NCBI GenBank assembly: GCA_016934175.1
Contig: JAFGTI010000071.1
Location: 1 to 7,346 of the forward strand
Source: Acholeplasmataceae bacterium
GTDB taxonomy: Bacteria; Bacillota_I; Bacilli_A; Acholeplasmatales; Acholeplasmataceae
Length of the DNA stretch: 7,346 nucleotides
Direction of reading: 5' to 3'
Made by a program: the position numbers and the translations under genes. Of the stretch, positions 1 through 5,107 are shown one piece after another. The notes below the pieces were generated by a model. It ran no database searches. It was not told where the DNA came from and was given only the letters and a program-made list of their open reading frames with translations. Position 1 is the first letter of the stretch; the number at the start of each line of letters is the position of its first letter.

Positions 1-114
1 ATCTAATAATTCATATGATGCGTCAATATTCAGATGTTTTGTAATGATTCGGTGTATAAATGGGGATTTGCTATATTGAATTTCATGCCCAATAAGACCA
101 AAGTTAAGACTCAT
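1..114 (-). CDS. aroE: Shikimate dehydrogenase, N-terminal fragment (gene runs off the window)
   Basis: Only the first 38 codons are present, so this gene was found by translating the window edge. AroE reduces 3-dehydroshikimate to shikimate with NADPH in the cytoplasm. The visible peptide begins MSLNFGLIGHEIQYSKSPFI, followed by H21. This matches the family's substrate-binding signature GLIGxPIxxSxSPxIHN, with the Ser-x-Ser-Pro pattern at residues 15-18 (S15, K16, S17, P18). The usual proline after Gly-His is a glutamate here. The ATG at 114-112 overlaps the TGA stop of the chorismate mutase gene (113-111) in an ATGA arrangement, so it is the last gene seen of the aro operon and is probably translationally coupled. 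The catalytic Lys/Asp and NADP-binding domain lie outside the window. Identification is firm for the motif; completeness of the gene cannot be judged. Confidence 0.88.
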   Translation of the reverse strand, partial: MSLNFGLIGHEIQYSKSPFIHRIITKHLNIDASYELLD

Positions 115-365
115 TTTTGATTAACCTTAGAAAGATGCATTAATTCCTTAATGAAAGCTTCATAAAGATGCCAAAGATTTTCATCGTTTAAATCAATTCT
201 TCTTTTTTCCAATAATTCCTTTTCACGCTTTTCATCTAAAATAGGTACTGCATTCAATTTCTTATATTCTCCAATTTGTTTAGAGATTTCCATTCTCTTT
301 TTAAATAGTATCATCATATCGTGATCAATCTGATCGATTTGATTTCTTAGAAATTCAAGATTCAT
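111..365 (-). CDS. Chorismate mutase, AroQ class, monofunctional
   Basis: This 84-residue all-helical protein converts chorismate to prephenate, the substrate of the tyrA product encoded upstream. Residues line up with the E. coli P-protein mutase domain at a constant offset of four: R7 (Arg11), R24 (Arg28), K35 (Lys39), R47 (Arg51) and E48 (Glu52). The helix 1 segment LRNQIDQID and the DEKREKE segment at 44-50 are typical. The position of the usual C-terminal active-site Gln appears to be Ser or another residue, but alignment there is uncertain. Length suits a free-standing AroQ dimer; there is no fused dehydratase, dehydrogenase or DAHP synthase domain. The ATG lies inside aroA (11-base overlap) and has a strong AGGAGG site 8 bases upstream, so the start is well supported. 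The stop overlaps the aroE start. Confidence 0.93.
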   Translation of the reverse strand: MNLEFLRNQIDQIDHDMMILFKKRMEISKQIGEYKKLNAVPILDEKREKELLEKRRIDLNDENLWHLYEAFIKELMHLSKVNQK

Positions 366-1614
366 AAATTTCTCCTCCTAAAGATTGATATACTTTAAAA
401 AAATCAGGGTATGATTTTTTTACGACATCAGCATTCTTTATTGTTACCGGACCGTCAGCCTTAATGGCTGCAATCGCTATCGCCATTGCAATTCGATGAT
501 CATTATAAGAATCAAATGTCTGATTACCTTTGAGTTTTTGTTTTCCTTGGATAATCATTTGATCGTTTTCTATTTTTACATTAACTTCAAACTTCATTAA
601 TGTCTGATACATAGCTTCGATTCGGTCAGACTCTTTAATTCTTAATCTCGAAATATTTGTAAATATTGTCTCATGTTTACTCAATGCAGCTAAGACCATT
701 AAGATGGGTCCTAAATCAGGTATTTGGCTGAGATCAATTGAGGTACCATATGTTTCGCTTTTCTTTATTTTATACATGCGTTTCAAATGATGGTATTCAA
801 TTTGTCCATCCATTTCTTTAATAATGTCAACAATCTTATAATCCCCTTGTTTACTCACTGGATTCAAATGTGATAACTCAATTGTGTCTCCGATTAGTCC
901 AGCTACCATCCAAAATGCAGCTTGTGAATAATCTGCTTCAACAGTAACAACCTGAGGTATATATTTTTGACCACCTTTAATATAGTAGTATTGATCGACC
1001 TGTAAAATATGAATTCCAAAAACAGTTAAAACATCCAATGTAAGATCAACATATCCTTTTGATTCTAACGGAGTTAATAATTCAATAATAGAATCTTTTT
1101 CTAATAAAGGTAATGCGAAGAGCAATCCTGTTAAGAATTGTGAACTGACATCACCTCTTAGAAAATAATAACCAGCTTTAAGCGGCCCTTGAATTTCTAA
1201 AGGCAAATAATCTTCTCCCAGTTTTTTATATTGTATGAGCTTATGATCAAAAATATCAAAATAAACATCTAGAGTTCTTTTAGGTAATCTACCTTCACCT
1301 TTAAAAATTACTTTTTTATTTTGAAGGAGTGCTAAAGGAATCATAAATCTTAAAGTTGAACCCGATTCATTACATGAAATTTCCTGATTTTTTAAAATCC
1401 ACTTTTGACCTTTTACTTTTTCGTTTTGAAAAAGTGTCCCAAAAGACATCAACGCATGTTTAGTTGCTTCAATATCTTCTGATTCCAAAACGTTTTTAAC
1501 TGTGCTTGTTCCTTGTGCAAGTGCTGATGCAATAATGTACCTATGTGATAATGATTTTGAAGAAACAACAGGAACGACTCCTGATAGCGATTTAGGATTA
1601 ATAGTAATGTTCAT
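355..1614 (-). CDS. aroA: 3-phosphoshikimate 1-carboxyvinyltransferase (EPSP synthase)
   Basis: AroA joins phosphoenolpyruvate to shikimate 3-phosphate to give EPSP, the step before chorismate. The 419 residues are full length for the two-domain inside-out barrel fold. Visible active-site blocks are SKSLSHR at 19-25 (K20, S21, R25), ESGSTLRF at 83-90 (G85, R89), SSQ at 157-159, PDLGP at 299-303 (D300), IKESDR at 326-331 (E328, R331), NDHRIAM at 371-377 (R374) and KKSYPDF at 399-405 (K400). The E. coli NAGTAMRP loop is replaced by ESGSTLRF, with Phe at the Pro101 position. I think this is common in Gram-positive homologues, and glyphosate response cannot be read from it. The ATG overlaps the aroB stop by four bases (ATGA); its own Shine-Dalgarno (AGTGAT) is weak, which suggests coupling to aroB translation. 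Confidence 0.97.
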   Translation of the reverse strand: MNITINPKSLSGVVPVVSSKSLSHRYIIASALAQGTSTVKNVLESEDIEATKHALMSFGTLFQNEKVKGQKWILKNQEISCNESGSTLRFMIPLALLQNKKVIFKGEGRLPKRTLDVYFDIFDHKLIQYKKLGEDYLPLEIQGPLKAGYYFLRGDVSSQFLTGLLFALPLLEKDSIIELLTPLESKGYVDLTLDVLTVFGIHILQVDQYYYIKGGQKYIPQVVTVEADYSQAAFWMVAGLIGDTIELSHLNPVSKQGDYKIVDIIKEMDGQIEYHHLKRMYKIKKSETYGTSIDLSQIPDLGPILMVLAALSKHETIFTNISRLRIKESDRIEAMYQTLMKFEVNVKIENDQMIIQGKQKLKGNQTFDSYNDHRIAMAIAIAAIKADGPVTIKNADVVKKSYPDFFKVYQSLGGEIYES

Positions 1615-2624
1615 AATAAATCACTATCTTCTAAAATAATTGATTTAACTTCTCCCACTTTAGGAACAATAACAAAATGTAATCCTTCTGATAAGTACTT
1701 TTTATCATGAACAATCTCATCTTTATAATCAAATATTTTTAGCAAAGGTTCTTTAACTAGTCCTCTTTCTAAAAGTAACGATTTAACTTCTTGGTAAAGT
1801 TCAAAATGTGTTTCGTGTCGCTTCATACCAATTTCTAAAGCCATTAACATACCATAACTAATAGCTTCACCATGTTTATAAGTATCATAATGGTGTTTTT
1901 TTTCAATAGCGTGACCAAAGGTATGACCAAAATTAAGGTACATTCGCTCTTTATGATCATAAGGATCAATTAAAACAAGTGCTCTTTTGACTTGAATCGC
2001 CATAACAATCTCATCAACGCCCACTTTCTCATTTGATTTTAAATGATGATATAATTTTTTATCGCCGATAAGTCCAGCTTTTATCATTTCAGCTAGCCCG
2101 TTTGCATATTCTCTTTTTGATAGTGTTTCCAAGAAAGCTGGATCTATATAAACTAATAATGGTCTATAAAATGAACCAAGAAGATTTTTCCCTTGTTCTA
2201 AATCTATACCTACTTTCCCTCCAATACTGCTATCGACTTGTGCTAATAAAGTTGTAGGAATCTGAATAAATTTGACACCTCTATATAATGTTGAGGCTAC
2301 GAATCCAGTCAAATCACCAACAACCCCTCCACCCAAAGCAATGAGTAAATGATTTCTCTTCATTTGTTTTTGGATAAGTTCAGAAATAACTTTCTGATAT
2401 GTCTCAATAGACTTTGAGTGTTCACCTGGTTTAATAACGACAAAAATAACCTCAAAAAAAGGTAATGCATGAATCAATTTTTGATGATAGAGTTGATTCA
2501 CATTTTCATCTGTAACGACATATATCTTTTTTTCATGATAAAGCTCTTTAACATACTTTTGTAAGTTTAAAAGTTCATTACTTTCGATATAAATATCGTA
2601 ATCAGGCATTTTAATGAATGTCAA
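1611..2624 (-). CDS. aroB: 3-dehydroquinate synthase
   Basis: AroB cyclises DAHP, the product of AroF, to 3-dehydroquinate using NAD and a divalent metal. The 337-residue protein carries the NAD-binding glycine block GGGVVGDLTGF at 98-108, PTTLLAQVDSSIGGK at 123-137, and three likely metal ligands: E179 in GLAEMIK, H234 in NFGHTFGHAIE and H251 in KHGEA. The start is a choice between TTG at 2624 and ATG at 2609. I favour TTG: a purine-rich AGAGG lies 7 bases upstream, and the extra residues (MTFIK) complete the first beta strand before MPDYDIYI, as in other AroB proteins. The ATG lies just after the tyrA stop with no site at a workable distance. With TTG, aroB overlaps tyrA by 14 bases. The TGA stop overlaps the aroA start. 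Confidence 0.96.
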   Translation of the reverse strand: MTFIKMPDYDIYIESNELLNLQKYVKELYHEKKIYVVTDENVNQLYHQKLIHALPFFEVIFVVIKPGEHSKSIETYQKVISELIQKQMKRNHLLIALGGGVVGDLTGFVASTLYRGVKFIQIPTTLLAQVDSSIGGKVGIDLEQGKNLLGSFYRPLLVYIDPAFLETLSKREYANGLAEMIKAGLIGDKKLYHHLKSNEKVGVDEIVMAIQVKRALVLIDPYDHKERMYLNFGHTFGHAIEKKHHYDTYKHGEAISYGMLMALEIGMKRHETHFELYQEVKSLLLERGLVKEPLLKIFDYKDEIVHDKKYLSEGLHFVIVPKVGEVKSIILEDSDLL

Positions 2625-3441
2625 AATCTTTCCTCTTTTCCTTAGCTTCTTTTAAATATTTCATTAGAGATTCTTTATCTTCAAGTAGAATGAGTTCTTT
2701 AACATGCTGAAGCTCATGAGTAAAATCATTAATCTTGTGAACAAGTTCATCCTTGTTTTCTAAAAAAAGTTCACTCCACATCACTTCATTAATTTTAGCT
2801 ATACGTGTCAAATCACGAAAAGAATCACCTGTAGCTTCTTTTGTTTCTTTAAGTTGATCACTTTGCATTAGTGCAACAGCAATCACATGTGTTAACTGAC
2901 TAGTAAAAGCTATTAGTTCATCATGTATTTTCGCCTGTACTACTGTTATTTTACCAAATTTAAGATTATTTGCGATAAGTCTTAAAGCATCTTGATCTCT
3001 TTTAAGACTTCTTTTTCCTGTTACAATGATAAAATTAGCGTTTCTAAACATCTTTTCATCTCTTGAATCAAAACCACTCGTTTCTTTTCCTGCCATTGGA
3101 TGATGTGATGTATATGATATACCTTGTGGTAGAATTTTCTCAAGTTCATTCATCATCCACACTTTTGTTCCACTAACATCTGTAACAATTTGTCCTGGTT
3201 TAAATAATTCTAGATGCTTTTTGACAAACTCAATATTGTATTTAGGATACAATGCTAAAATAACAAGGTCGGTAGAAGATAATTGTTCGATTGAATTATC
3301 ACTCTCAATAAATCCAAGTTTTATTCCTTCTATGATTGGTCTTTCACTTCTATTATATGCATAGATCTTATGTCCATTACGATGGAGCCCTTCGGCATAT
3401 GAAGCTCCAATAATACCTAGACCTACAATAAATATCTTCAT
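2611..3441 (-). CDS. tyrA: Prephenate dehydrogenase
   Basis: TyrA oxidatively decarboxylates prephenate to 4-hydroxyphenylpyruvate, committing flux to tyrosine. The 276 residues comprise an N-terminal Rossmann domain (GLGIIG at 7-12) and a helical dimerisation domain. Family marks include VTDVSGTK at 86-93, SHHPMAGKETSGFD at 112-125 with the likely catalytic H114, and TSQLTHVIAVAL at 180-191 with H185. No ACT or chorismate mutase domain is attached, so it is the short form and allosteric tyrosine control through an ACT domain is not expected. At the end of the second Rossmann strand the residues are N30-R31-S32 where NAD-specific enzymes usually have an acidic residue; this hints at NADP use. 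The ATG overlaps the aroF stop by four bases, with only a weak purine stretch upstream. Its position next to aroF and under the tyrosine leader fits a tyrosine-directed operon. Confidence 0.95.
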   Translation of the reverse strand: MKIFIVGLGIIGASYAEGLHRNGHKIYAYNRSERPIIEGIKLGFIESDNSIEQLSSTDLVILALYPKYNIEFVKKHLELFKPGQIVTDVSGTKVWMMNELEKILPQGISYTSHHPMAGKETSGFDSRDEKMFRNANFIIVTGKRSLKRDQDALRLIANNLKFGKITVVQAKIHDELIAFTSQLTHVIAVALMQSDQLKETKEATGDSFRDLTRIAKINEVMWSELFLENKDELVHKINDFTHELQHVKELILLEDKESLMKYLKEAKEKRKDFDIH

Positions 3442-4457
3442 CTTACTTTCATTCCCAAAACTGATGATACTTTATCAAGTTCATCCATTAAATGTGAAAA
3501 TTTGTTAAGCTTTAACGATTGAGCTCCATCGCTTAAAGCGTGTTCAGGATCGTGATGAACTTCTACGATTAACCCATGTGCTCCGACTGCAAGACTTGCT
3601 AAAGATAATTTTTCAATCATATTCCATCTACCTGCGGCATGTGATGGATCAATGATGATAGGTAGATGTGATAATTCCTTAACAGCAAGTACTGCACTAA
3701 TGTCTAATGTGTTTCTCGTATATTTTTCATATGTACGTATGCCGCGTTCACATAATATTATATTTTCATTACCACCAGCCATAATATATTCCGCTGACAT
3801 TAACCATTCTTCAATTGTTGCTGATAATCCTCTTTTGAGTAAAATTGGTTTTTTTGATTGACCTAGAGCTTTAAGTAAATGGAAATTTTGCATATTCCTT
3901 GCGCCTACTTGAATAACATCTACGTATTCTTCAAATAAAGGTATTAAATCAGCGCTTGGAATTTCAGTAACAATAGCTAATCCTGTTTCATCGCCAATTT
4001 TCTTTAATAACTTTAATCCTTCAACTTCAAGACCTTGAAAAGCATAGGGTGAAGTTCTAGGTTTATATGCTCCACCTCTTAAAAGATGTGCTCCTGATTT
4101 TTTCACACTTTTAGCGATTATTCTCATTTGTTCTTCTGATTCAACTGAACAGGGGCCTGCCATGATTACAAATTGGTCGCCTCCTATTTCAATGCCATTT
4201 TTAATCTTGATAATGGTGTCCTTCTTTTTGAAACTTCGACTTGCTTTCTTAAAAGGTGTGGATACTCTCGTAACCTCTCTAACACCTTCAAAAGCATATA
4301 AATCACTGGGATCAAGCCATGAAGTATCTCCAATAACCCCAAAAACACGAATCTCATCGCTAGATACATCTTTGATTTCAAACTTCTTTTCCTTTAAAAA
4401 ATCAACAATCTTTTCATACTCCTTTTTAGTGGAGTTTTTTTTCATTTGTATTATCAT
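3438..4457 (-). CDS. aroF: 3-deoxy-7-phosphoheptulonate (DAHP) synthase, type I-beta with N-terminal ferredoxin-like regulatory domain
   Basis: AroF condenses phosphoenolpyruvate with erythrose 4-phosphate, the entry step of the shikimate pathway. Of 339 residues, about 1-70 form the ferredoxin-like (FL) domain and about 85-335 the TIM barrel. Barrel motifs are GPCSVES at 101-107, RGGAYKPRTSPYAFQG at 127-142, QVGARNMQN at 183-191, LKRG at 207-210 and DPSHAAGR at 270-277. Metal ligands are C103, H273, E299 and D310, spaced as in the Thermotoga enzyme. In that homologue the FL domain mediates tyrosine inhibition; the same is inferred here. The reading frame is open back to a TTG at 4508, but that extension lies in the attenuator terminator. 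I chose the ATG at 4457 because the protein then begins MIIQMKKN, as family members do, and AGGAG lies 10 bases upstream. It is the first structural gene of the operon. Confidence 0.96.
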   Translation of the reverse strand: MIIQMKKNSTKKEYEKIVDFLKEKKFEIKDVSSDEIRVFGVIGDTSWLDPSDLYAFEGVREVTRVSTPFKKASRSFKKKDTIIKIKNGIEIGGDQFVIMAGPCSVESEEQMRIIAKSVKKSGAHLLRGGAYKPRTSPYAFQGLEVEGLKLLKKIGDETGLAIVTEIPSADLIPLFEEYVDVIQVGARNMQNFHLLKALGQSKKPILLKRGLSATIEEWLMSAEYIMAGGNENIILCERGIRTYEKYTRNTLDISAVLAVKELSHLPIIIDPSHAAGRWNMIEKLSLASLAVGAHGLIVEVHHDPEHALSDGAQSLKLNKFSHLMDELDKVSSVLGMKVR

Positions 4458-4467
4458 AATTTTCAAT

Positions 4468-4472
4468 CTCCT
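4468..4472 (-). promoter_or_regulatory. Ribosome binding site deciding the aroF start
   Basis: AGGAG, 10 bases before the ATG at 4457 and just after the attenuator T-run. It supports the ATG at 4457 rather than the upstream in-frame TTG at 4508, which lies in the terminator stem. Confidence 0.7.
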
Positions 4473-4482
4473 ATGTTGAAAT

Positions 4483-4512
4483 AAAAAAATCCCTGAGAGG
4501 AACCCCAAGGAT
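4483..4512 (-). terminator. Intrinsic terminator of the aro attenuator
   Basis: On the minus strand ATCCTTGGGG (4512-4503) pairs with TCTCAGGGAT (4498-4489) around a TTCC loop. This gives ten pairs, three of them G-U, and seven T follow at 4489-4483 (the first closes the stem). It lies between the leader peptide and aroF, where an attenuator should be. Its 5' arm and loop are shared with the antiterminator pairing described in the separate leader entry. Confidence 0.85.
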
Positions 4513-4576
4513 GATGATTAGTCATTAGTTGGCTGTTCCTTTATTCGCTCAAAAAGGAATGCCTTGCAATCCTTTT
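4498..4576 (-). promoter_or_regulatory. Attenuator leader RNA with three competing hairpins
   Basis: Four segments can be paired by eye on the minus-strand transcript. A is AAAAGGATTGC (4576-4566), B is GGCATTCCTTTT (4563-4552), C is AAAGGAACAGCCAA (4542-4529) and D is TTGGGGTTCCT (4508-4498). A pairs with B: ten pairs, one T-T mismatch, three-base loop. B pairs with C: ten pairs, a small internal loop, ten-base loop. C pairs with D: AGGAAC with GTTCCT, then CCAA with TTGG. C-D uses most of the terminator's 5' arm and loop, so C-D is an antiterminator. B-C blocks C-D, and A-B frees C. Segment A starts three bases after the leader-peptide stop codon, so a ribosome ending there would cover it. 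Pairings are seen in the sequence; the switching order is inferred. Confidence 0.75.
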
Positions 4577-4578
4577 CT

Positions 4579-4623
4579 CTAATAATATGCGTAATAATAG
4601 ACAGCTTTCATTATTTTTAACAT
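4579..4623 (-). CDS. Tyrosine-rich leader peptide of the aro operon (14 residues)
   Basis: The reading frame encodes MLKIMKAVYYYAYY and then TAG. Five of the last six sense codons are tyrosine (TAT, TAT, TAC, then TAT, TAT after one Ala). An AAAGGTG ribosome site (4636-4630) stands six bases upstream of the ATG, and a good promoter lies 27 bases further up. The peptide has no expected function of its own; its role would be to make ribosome progress depend on charged tRNA-Tyr. The pattern YYYAYY echoes the FFFAFF of the E. coli pheA leader peptide PheL. The ORF is short, but ribosome site, codon run, adjacent competing hairpins, terminator and downstream tyrosine genes all agree. Met5 is a possible internal start but lacks a site. 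Confidence 0.85.
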   Translation of the reverse strand: MLKIMKAVYYYAYY

Positions 4624-4649
4624 AGAAATCACCTTTCTTTGTTTGTTTT

Positions 4650-4678
4650 ATCGTATCACATTAGTTTAAAAAAGACAA
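4650..4678 (-). promoter_or_regulatory. Promoter of the aro operon
   Basis: On the minus strand TTGTCT (4678-4673) and TACGAT (4655-4650) are 17 bases apart. TG stands one base upstream of the -10 hexamer, giving an extended -10 (TGATACGAT). Transcription should start near 4643, leaving a 5' leader of about 20 bases before the leader peptide. An A/T-tract region lies just upstream, which may act as an UP element. Confidence 0.8.
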
Positions 4679-4690
4679 TATCGAGGTATG

Positions 4691-4719
4691 AAAAATATTT
4701 TTTTAACTTTTTTTATTTT
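4691..4719. promoter_or_regulatory. Phased A/T-tracts between divergent promoters
   Basis: Runs of seven T on the plus strand at 4698-4704 and 4708-4714 have centres exactly 10 bp apart, with shorter runs at 4691-4695 (A) and 4716-4719 (T). Such phasing bends DNA. Relative to the aro promoter they sit at about -48 to -76, where UP elements or architectural protein sites occur. The role is inferred. Confidence 0.5.
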
Positions 4720-4724
4720 GGGTA

Positions 4725-4753
4725 TTGTGTTTTGCACAGTAAGGTGTTATTAT
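4725..4753 (+). promoter_or_regulatory. Plus-strand promoter for the padR-HAAS unit (long leader)
   Basis: TTGTGT (4725-4730) and TATTAT (4748-4753) are 17 bases apart, with TG one base upstream of the -10 (TGTTATTAT). Transcription would start near 4760 and give a leader of about 345 bases before padR. The -35 and start region each coincide with a dyad that could be an operator. No better promoter is seen closer to padR. Confidence 0.6.
4726..4738. promoter_or_regulatory. Operator-like dyad 1 (TGTG-N5-CACA)
   Basis: TGTGTTTTGCACA is an inverted repeat with four-base arms and a five-base spacer. It covers the -35 hexamer of the plus-strand promoter. The same pattern recurs at 4759-4771, centre to centre 33 bp, so both copies would lie on nearly the same face of the helix. 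Which protein binds is unknown; PadR autoregulation is the natural guess. Confidence 0.5.
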
Positions 4754-4758
4754 AGTAG

Positions 4759-4771
4759 TGTGCATTACACA
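4759..4771. promoter_or_regulatory. Operator-like dyad 2 (TGTG-N5-CACA)
   Basis: TGTGCATTACACA repeats the arms and spacing of the dyad at 4726-4738 and lies over the predicted start of transcription. A repressor dimer on each copy would bracket the promoter. A further partial copy (GTGTTTTGAC) stands at 4781-4790. Confidence 0.5.
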
Positions 4772-4789
4772 ATAAACAAAGTGTTTTGA

Positions 4790-4834
4790 CTACAATTTGT
4801 AAAGAACGAGTAATCACTTTTTACAGAATTGTAG
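4790..4834 (+). other. Stable hairpin in the 5' leader of the padR unit
   Basis: CTACAATTTGTAAAG (4790-4804) pairs with TTTTACAGAATTGTAG (4819-4834), giving 14 Watson-Crick pairs plus a terminal G-U pair with a single bulged G at 4826. The loop is 14 bases (4805-4818). No T-run follows, so it is not a terminator. Each arm is itself near-palindromic (TACA...TGTA), so protein binding to DNA is an alternative. I do not recognise a known riboswitch. Confidence 0.55.
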
Positions 4835-4864
4835 ATAAGTCGAGAAAGGACTTGGGTGACTTAT
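4835..4864 (+). other. Hairpin next to the small ORF start, with an alternative pairing
   Basis: ATAAGTC (4835-4841) pairs with GACTTAT (4858-4864), which abuts the ATG at 4865. The same AAGTC could instead pair with GACTT at 4849-4853. The first pairing takes up part of the possible GGTGA ribosome site at 4855-4859; the second leaves it free. Confidence 0.35.
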
Positions 4865-5020
4865 ATGATAGAAAATGATCATTATCGTGCCTCAGATTTG
4901 AGATTCAAACAAATGCATTCGATACGAAAATTTGAAAACAAACAAGCAGTTTGTTCTGCACAATTACAACCAGAGAGTTACGTAATCATCAATCTAGAAT
5001 ATCATTGCAATATTAATTAA
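4865..5020 (+). CDS. Possible small protein of 51 residues, unknown
   Basis: An ATG-to-TAA frame lies in the leader between the plus-strand promoter and padR. GGTGA stands five bases upstream of the ATG. The peptide begins MIENDHYRASDLRF; it is polar, with eight basic Arg/Lys/His residues in its first 26, two Cys (30 and 48) and no membrane segment or signal peptide. I do not recognise it. It is not in the same frame as padR and ends 87 bases before it. It might be a real small protein, an upstream ORF controlling padR, or a chance frame. A 51-codon open frame in AT-rich DNA is somewhat unlikely by chance but not decisive. Confidence 0.35.
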   Translation: MIENDHYRASDLRFKQMHSIRKFENKQAVCSAQLQPESYVIINLEYHCNIN

Positions 5021-5037
5021 TCTCAATCAGATAAATA

Positions 5038-5072
5038 AAGATGTACTCAAATTTTAATTACATCTTAAAATT
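5038..5072 (+). other. Two mutually exclusive hairpins upstream of padR
   Basis: AAGATGTA (5038-5045) pairs with TACATCTT (5059-5066), eight perfect pairs. AATTTTAA (5050-5057) pairs with TTAAAATT (5065-5072), also eight perfect pairs. They overlap and cannot form together. Neither has a T-run behind it. The DNA is very AT-rich, so chance is a real alternative. Confidence 0.35.
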
Positions 5073-5107
5073 GCTAGATATGAATTATTGAATGAAGGAG
5101 GAAAATC

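Noticed and set aside
355..1614. Glyphosate-resistant EPSP synthase suggested by the altered NAGT loop
   Set aside because: The loop differs from E. coli (ESGSTLRF), but I cannot separate a normal clade variant from an insensitive class by eye.
3652..3861. Plus-strand open frame of 69 codons opposite aroF
   Set aside because: It lies entirely opposite conserved DAHP synthase codons and shows no family resemblance or clear ribosome site.
4184..4381. Minus-strand 65-codon frame inside aroF
   Set aside because: Alternative frame inside a well conserved gene.
4162..4479. Plus-strand open frame of 105 codons opposite the 5' half of aroF
   Set aside because: Antisense shadow of the AroF FL domain and first barrel strands; it also runs into the attenuator.
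4458..4508. N-terminal extension of AroF from a TTG at 4508
   Set aside because: It would be encoded by the attenuator terminator and T-run, it is not family-like, and the ATG at 4457 has its own ribosome site.
4483..4643. T-box riboswitch upstream of aroF
   Set aside because: The leader is only about 160 bases and lacks the conserved T-box antiterminator bulge sequence (TGGxACCGCG type) and the Stem I motifs; the GGTTCC stretch is explained by the C-D pairing.
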